The notes beneath the pieces were generated by a model. That model saw nothing but the letters and a program-made list of their open reading frames with translations. It ran no database searches and was not told the DNA's origin. Positions 1 to 6,400 of a stretch of DNA of 6,734 nt are shown here, in pieces. Made by a program: the position numbers and the translations under genes. The stretch is from JAIBBG01 sp046304755. GTDB lineage: Bacteria > Bacteroidota > Bacteroidia > Flavobacteriales_D > Sanyastnellaceae. The stretch covers positions 1-6,734 of the forward strand of contig JBKCDO010000072.1 in NCBI GenBank assembly GCA_046304755.1. Direction: 5' to 3'. The stretch's first letter is position 1. Each line of letters begins with the position of its first letter.

Positions 1-1
1 C

Positions 2-34
2 GACTTCGCTCGCCTTCCGAGGCTTGACTTCGCT
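2..34. repeat. Short direct repeat GACTTCGCT
   Basis: The 9-base word GACTTCGCT occurs at 2-10 and again at 26-34, 24 bases apart. A looser echo, AGGCTT, occurs at 20-25 and 41-46. The stretch is GC-rich compared with the AT-rich sequence that follows, and lies at the left edge of the window, so the repeat may extend further left. No function can be assigned. It may be degenerate intergenic repeat DNA. Confidence 0.5.
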
Positions 35-48
35 GCAAACAGGCTTCA

Positions 49-80
49 TTTCACCTTTTCACTATTTCACCCTTTCACGA
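49..80. repeat. Four-copy 8-bp tandem repeat TTTCACNN
   Basis: Four consecutive 8-base units start at 49, 57, 65 and 73. They read TTTCACCT, TTTCACTA, TTTCACCC and TTTCACGA. The first six bases are identical in all four and the last two vary. It lies in the non-coding region about 265 bases upstream of the start codon, and an 8-base period is not compatible with coding. It could be a degenerate microsatellite or a cluster of short protein-binding sites; the sequence alone does not decide. Confidence 0.7.
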
Positions 81-343
81 ATAATCGAAGCCTATTTTTT
101 GCGAACGTAATCGCAGAATTAGTAGTTATTCTTGGAATTGAGTCTAAAAATTCGGTGTTTTTAGGGTTGGCATTGAAACTTAAAACCCTGGTTTCTTCGT
201 TGGTAAGACTAAAGTGAAATTTAGGGCGAAGAATTTACGTTTTGGACGATGTTTATGTACATTCGTGCCGCCAAACAAATTCTTTGGTAACCTAATTAAC
301 CTATCGCTTAGCCATTAACGCTGAGCGTAAAAATCACGATTGC
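81..343. other. AT-rich intergenic leader, no gene seen
   Basis: This 263-base stretch carries no recognisable gene. In the frame of the downstream CDS it contains stops TGA 215-217 and TAA 293-295. I looked for a Bacteroidota-type promoter (TTTG, about 19 bases, TAnnTTTG) and found no convincing pair. TACGTTTTG at 236-244 and TATTTTTTG at 93-101 each resemble the -7 element with one extra base, but neither has a matching -33 element. No Shine-Dalgarno sequence precedes ATG 344, which is common in Bacteroidota. The promoter is presumably here but not locatable by eye. Confidence 0.55.
315..331. promoter_or_regulatory. Short palindrome just upstream of the start codon
   Basis: ACGCT (318-322) and AGCGT (324-328) form a perfect inverted repeat around the single base G323. 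After one mismatched pair, TT at 315-316 can pair with AA at 330-331. It ends about 12 bases before ATG 344, where an operator or a small leader hairpin could affect translation. It is short enough to be chance, and no regulator can be named. Confidence 0.2.
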
Positions 344-427
344 ATGAAGTCATTCTACTCTTCAGCTATGCTGGCTATGGTGCTGGCAACAACCTTCAAT
401 TTATTTTACTCAACTGACTGCTCCGCT
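344..427 (+). other. Sec signal peptide (residues 1-28)
   Basis: Residues 1-28 show a short N-region with Lys2, a hydrophobic core (AMLAMVLATTFNLF) and a C-region ending Cys-Ser-Ala before Gln29. Cleavage Ala28|Gln29 fits the signal peptidase I rule of small residues at -3 and -1, and Gln at +1 is frequent in exported Bacteroidota proteins. Cys26 is preceded by Ser-Thr-Asp, which is not a lipobox, so a lipoprotein is unlikely. Confidence 0.85.
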
Positions 428-3400
428 CAACTGCCGTCCTACGTGCCGTCTAACGGACTGGTGGCCTGGTATCCGTTTAACGGCAACGCCAATGACGAGA
501 GTGGAAATGGGAACAATGGCGTGGTGAATGGAGCGGTGCTCACTGCGGATCGAAATGGTAATATTAATTCGAGTTACGACTTTAACGGGAGCAATTTCAT
601 AAGCTGCGCTATTCAAAATATACCATTCGGTAATCAAGCAAGAACAATATCCTTCTTTGCAAATCAATCAGCGGTTTCATCCAGTGATAATACTGCTGGA
701 AGCATTTTCCATTGGGGTCAAATTTCTTTTAATAACCGCTTTTGTTGTTTGTATTGGCCAAGTGCTCCAACGATTATTGGTGAGGCCAATGATGCTTGCA
801 ACGGATGTTCGGGTTCGGTAGCATATGGATCAGCTTCACTTGGCCTTTCAACTTGGAATCATGTAGTTATAAGTTTTGACGGACAGTATTCACGTTGTTA
901 TATCAATGGTATCTTAAATTTCTCTGCCGTCAAGAGTTATAATACTAGTGCAACTACATTGTTTATTGGTAAAGCTGTTGATTCACATCATAATGGAGAA
1001 TATTTCAAAGGTAAAATTGACGATTTTGGAATCTGGAACCGCGCCCTCTCAGAGGCGGAAGTTCAAGCGCTGTACACTTCACAATCAACGCCTGTGTGCA
1101 ACTTAGGCGTGATATCCACGCCGGAATCTACGATTTGTGCCGGGGAGTCTGTCAATTTGGTTGCTGTGCCGGCCGCCACTGCCGGCGGATGTTTCAACCC
1201 AAAGGTGAAACAGGCCGGCAATCAAAACTTTGCGATTACTTCAACCCATCGCGATGGCCAAGGCAATTATTACATGAGCGGCGCTTATACCGGCTCCACA
1301 ACAATAGACGGAATTACCATATCGGGCATCGGCAATCGCGATATTTTCCTGGCGAAGTATAACAGTTGCGGGCAAATACAATGGGTTACCCGCGGAGGTT
1401 CATCCGGAGATCAAGATTATGCGGGTGAAGGCTCACACGGCATTGCAACGGATGCGGCCGGTAATGTCTATATCGTCGGACGATACAACCAGGCGTTCAC
1501 CTTTTACGGAGCTAACTCCACTACGTTCAGTGCTCCGTGGACTTCAACCAGCAACGGTAATCACCAGGATGGCTTTTTGGTGAAGCTCAACAACAGCGGT
1601 CAGGTGGTTTGGGGAGCTTCGCTTCGCGGAACATCGAATGACGGCTTTGTGGGAGTAGCCGTCGATGGCGCCGGAAATCCGGTTGTTACAGGCGGTTTCA
1701 ACGGTTGCTGTCCCTCTTCCTTTGCAGTGACGATTTATGGTCCAAATGGCAGCGTGCCGGTGAGCTCATTCGGATCGAATTATGGTTCGGGTTTGGTGGT
1801 GAAGTTCGATGCTAGCGGAAATATTCTTTGGAAAGCCGCAGTCTATAATAGAGATACCGGTCTGAGTAGTGTAGCAATTGATGGCTCAAATAATATTTAC
1901 ATCACCAGTTCCTTCCGCTCGTGGAGCAATGGAACGGCGGCGCAATTCATTGATGCTTCAGGCGCAAACAATAGCCTTTTCAACCCCGGTATCGGACTTG
2001 GATTTTTGGTGAAACTCAACGCTTCGGGCAACTGGCAATGGGGAACCACCTTCGGCAATGTTGGTGATGGTGTTGGCTCGTTGACCTCCGGATCTGATGT
2101 GGCAGTCGATGCCTCCGGTAACCCTTGGGTCGTCGGCTACTTCCGTGGTGCGCAAGCAACGGTTTATTCTACCAATGGTTCGAATCTGAGCATACCGGCA
2201 TCAACGAATGATATTGGCTTTTTGATTTCCTACAACGCCTCAGGTGTGGCGCAATCGGTCGTTACCCGTCAGCAAAGCACGGGCAGCACCTATTACCGCT
2301 CGCTGGCCATTGCCAATGACAAGATCGTGGTAGCCGGACATTTTACAGGGGCTAACGCGGGTCTGAGTGATATCCTTTTGGCGAATTACACTGCTGCGGG
2401 AAGCTTTATTGACGCACAAACAGCCGGTGGCGCAGGAGATGATTACGGCCTGAGCATCATCCCTTCCAATAGTTCATTTGCCGTATGCGGATCGACTGCC
2501 GGCGGGTTTACGCTCGATGGCGTGAGTGTTCCTTCAGCGTGCACCTATTTGTGGAATCTTGGAGCCGGTCAAGGACAGGCAACTGTGAGCTGGTCAAATG
2601 GCGCAACGACGTCTTCAACACAAGTGTCGCCTGCTGCAACTACTACATACACAGCCACCTTCTCCGACGGCTCAAATACATGTTCTCAAGAAGTCGTGGT
2701 CAATGTCAGTCAACCATCTTCATCGTCCATCGAAGCTTCCATCATCGAGGGTGAAACCTACGACTTCAATGGACAATTGCTTTCTACTGCCGGTACCTAT
2801 GAAGCCGTTTTGGCAAACGCTGCAGGATGTGACAGCACGGTGACGTTGACGTTGAGTGTGGAGCCGCTGCAACTAAATTGTTCTGCTAGTGCTTCTGCTA
2901 GTGCTATATGCGCATCAGACTCAGTTGTTCTCGAAGTTGGCGGGCTCGAACCATGTTCTGTATCAGATCAACCACAATGGGAATTATTAATCCCCTCTTC
3001 AGGTTATGTTGGCAGTCAAATTAACTTTAATACTACAGGTTTCGATTCTCAAAATTCAAAGTTCTATTCAGTCCTGAAAAATGGCTCTGTAAACCGTGTT
3101 TATTGCTTTGATATGAATACGAATACAGTTTCAACGTTAACATCTAATGGAGGACCTGGGGAATTGTATAATTATGCTTTTGATTTTACCAATCAACGAT
3201 TGGTTGCTTCACGAGCAGGCCGAGATGTTGTTTATACGCTTCCATTAAATGGAGGTACTTGGCAGCAGATTGGGTCCGGTGGATTTGATGCTGAGAGTTA
3301 TGGTGGACGAGCATTCTGGAATCCTATCTCTAATCGTTTCGGATATTTTGGTGGTTATGGTTACTATGCCATGAAAAATTGGATTTGGGAAAGTACTTCA

Positions 3401-6400
3401 ACAGGTTGGGTGAATCCATACGCGAATAACAACAATTGCAATCCCGCAAAACGTAATACACAGTTTGCCCCAAATGCAGCAGGTAATAAATTATTTATTT
3501 TCTCCGGTCAAGGCAGCTGTGACGGTAATCAATTTGCATCGTCTTGTGCTTTGGGTTCACCATGGCAAACGGATGTCGGACAATACTGTTGGTTACGCGA
3601 TTTGTATGAGTTGGATTTGAGCAATTATCAATTCACTCAAATTCTTGCTCCAAATAATCAAAGCATTGCGCGTGAAGGTTCTTTTACTTACGATTACGAT
3701 AATGATGATTTTTATATTATCGGAGGCTATGTTCCAAGCGGTAATTATTCTCAGAATCAAAATAATTATGGCAACTCATACTCCATGGAGGTGCTTAGAT
3801 TCCGTCGGGGACAAGACAATGGATTTGCGCCAATTTCTGTAGGGGGTGCTGTGCCACCAACCCCCAATAACTCTGTTGGTTACGGTACGTCGGTTTATGA
3901 TGCTAATAACAACAGAATTATATATGTTCGAACGGATGGAGTTTGGGCTTTAAATCTAGCTTCTCCTTGTCCGCAATCATATGCTTGGTCCACCGGCGAA
4001 ACAACGCCATCCATCACCGTCAATCCGTCTGAAACAACCGCCTACAGCGTAACAGTAACCCAAGGTGACCAAACTTGTACCAGCGAGGTGACCATTGAAG
4101 TATCACCCAACGAAACATACTTCGCCGACGCAGATGGCGATGGCTTTGGAAATTTCGAAATGCCATTGACTACCTGCGATGGTTTTATTCCGGATGGTTA
4201 CACACTTGATAATTCCGACTGCAACGACGCCGATCCGTTGAATTACCCATTTGCTCCCTGCGATGATGGTGATGCATGCACCATCGAAGACGTATATCAA
4301 CTCGATTGCACTTGCGCGGGCTTCTTCGCAGACAGTGATGGCGACGGCACCTGTGATGCAGACGAACAATGTCAAGGCGTTCCTGAGCCTAACACCGCGT
4401 GCGATGATAACGATCCTTGCACCATCAACGATGTGATTCAAGCCGACTGCAATTGCTTCGGAACTGTAGTGGATGAAGACAACGATGGCGTCTGCGATAT
4501 CTATGATACGTGTGTTGGTCCTGAAGTCGGCTCTGCATGCGATGATAACGATCCCTGCACGGTAGATGATGTTATCCTCGCGGATTGCTCATGCGTCGGA
4601 ACTTTCGCCGATGCCGATAACGATGGCACATGCGATGCAAACGACTTGTGTGCAGGACCTGAAGCGGGCGCGGCATGCGATGATAATGATCCTTGCACCG
4701 TGAACGATGTAATCCTCGCGGATTGCTCATGCGTCGGAACTTTCGCGGATGCCGACAACGATGGCACCTGCGATGCGAACGATAATTGCGCGGGCCCGGA
4801 AGCAGGCACTGCGTGCGATGACAACGACCCTTGCACTGTTGATGATGTAATCCTCGCCGACTGCTCATGCGCAGGAACCTTCGCCGATGCCGACAACGAT
4901 GGCACATGCGATGCAAACGATAATTGCGCAGGTCCGGAAGCGGGCGCTGCGTGCGACGACAACGATCCATGCACGGTGAACGATATTATTCGCGAAGACT
5001 GCTCATGCATTGGCGTCTTTGTCGATAGCGATGAAGATGGCGTATGCGATGCTTTTGACTTGTGCGCAGGTCCGGAAGCGGGCGCTGCATGCGACGACAA
5101 CGACCCCTGCACGGTAGACGATGTAATCCTTGCCGATTGCTCATGTGCAGGAACCTTCTCAGATTCAGACAACGATGGTGTTTGCGATGCTTCAGACCTT
5201 TGCTTTGGTCCGGAGCCGGGCAGCGCTTGTGATGATGGTAATCCTTGTACCATCAACGATAGCGTGAACGAAGCGTGCACCTGTATCGGTGAGCCTGTAT
5301 CGGTGAGCACTTCATTCACTTCAGTAACGGCTTGCGATAACTATGTGTGGAATGGTCTGCAATACACGCAGTCCGGTACCTACGCGTTTGAAACAACCAA
5401 CACATCAGGTTGCGACAGTATAGCTACTCTTGAATTGATCATCCGTCAATCAAGCATCGCAGCGCAAAGTGCAACTGCGTCGAGCGCAACCATAACTGCC
5501 GGCCAGTCTGTTACACTTACTGTGGTTGGCGGCTCACTGGGAACCGATGCTCAATGGCTGTGGTATAGCGGATCGTGCGGAGGAACGCTCCTAGGACAAG
5601 GAACATCCATTACCGTAACCCCTGCAAGCACCACTACTTATTTTGTTCAAGCAGTCGGCGCTTGCAACAACACAGCTTGCGCTTCAGTAACCGTTCAAGT
5701 TGCGTCTGTTCCTTGCGGACCACAAACCGTTTCGGCTTCATCAACGGCAATCTGCGCCGGCAATGCCGTGACGTTATCAGTAACAGGTGTGCTGGCTAGC
5801 GGTGCAGTATGGAAATGGTATAAGAACGGTTGCGGTTTGGGTACCGCAGTCGGCACTGGAGCTGCAGTTGCCGTCATTCCGACAGCCAACACAACATACT
5901 TCGTAAGAGCTGAGGGCGGTTCTTGTGGCGTGACAACATGCTTGTCAGTAGCCATTACTGTATCGGCTGTTCCCGCCAAGCCAACGGTCATTACAGGTCC
6001 AACAACAGCCTTGTGCTCGCAGCAGGGAGTGGTGTACTCAACACCTCAATTGGCAGGCGTCATCAGTTACCTATGGACAGTGCCAACGGGAGCGACAATC
6101 GTAAGCGGACAAGGGACCTCGACGATTACCGTGAATTTCGGCTCAGCTATTGGACCAAATTCAACCTGCGGTTACACGGGTATCTGTGTGAGCGCCTTGA
6201 ACGGCTGTGGGGCAAGCTTGCATCACTGCATGCAGGTGAGTCTGACGCCCGGCATTCCTTCAGGAATCAATGCATCACCTAATGTGTGTCGTTTCGAAGA
6301 AGCCACATTCTCCGTGGTGAATCCGATTGCCGGATTGACCTACACCTGGGAAGTGCCGAATAACTGGCAAATCCTGAGTGGACAAGGCACGGCAACGATG

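Noticed and set aside
163..189. Stem AGGGTT / AACCCT as a possible terminator
   Set aside because: Only six base pairs with a 15-base loop and no T-tract after the stem on either strand.
2..217. Open stretch in frame 2 with stop TGA 215-217, possibly the tail of an upstream gene
   Set aside because: It includes the 8-base tandem repeats and AT-rich sequence, has no recognisable motif, and 71 stop-free codons can occur by chance. A very short upstream gene tail cannot be fully excluded.
416..424. Cys26 as a lipoprotein acylation site
   Set aside because: The residues before it are Ser-Thr-Asp, not a lipobox, and Ala28|Gln29 is a better signal peptidase I site. A T9SS sorting domain also argues for T9SS export.
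1096..1362. Out-of-frame + strand reading frame over the Ig-like/propeller junction
   Set aside because: It overlaps the sense CDS in another frame, has no recognisable domain, and the CDS frame shows clear Ig-like and propeller motifs throughout.
2485..2843. Two overlapping + strand frames in the other phases
   Set aside because: Their translations are low-similarity and Arg/His/Ser-rich, while the CDS frame encodes the Ig-like second half and the GCDST module here.
4572..4970. Second antisense frame rich in Arg, His and Cys (132 codons)
   Set aside because: Another frame of the same repeat array, open for the same periodic reason. The composition is typical of out-of-frame translation of GC-rich repeats.
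4259..5293. CRISPR-like or mobile-element repeat
   Set aside because: The 138-base units are contiguous, without spacers, keep the reading frame and encode a known cysteine/calcium-loop protein repeat.
5281..5308. Duplication as a frameshift that breaks the gene
   Set aside because: The sense frame stays open across both copies and continues into intact GCDST, Ig-like, PKD-like and sorting domains, so the two-copy form is the functional one.
4501..5319. Long open frame on the - strand (272 codons, Ser/His-rich repeats)
   Set aside because: It lies antisense to the calcium-loop array. Because the repeat is 138 bases, a multiple of three, one stop-free antisense unit stays open in every copy. 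Its repeats simply mirror the sense repeats, and the sense frame has clear domain homology.
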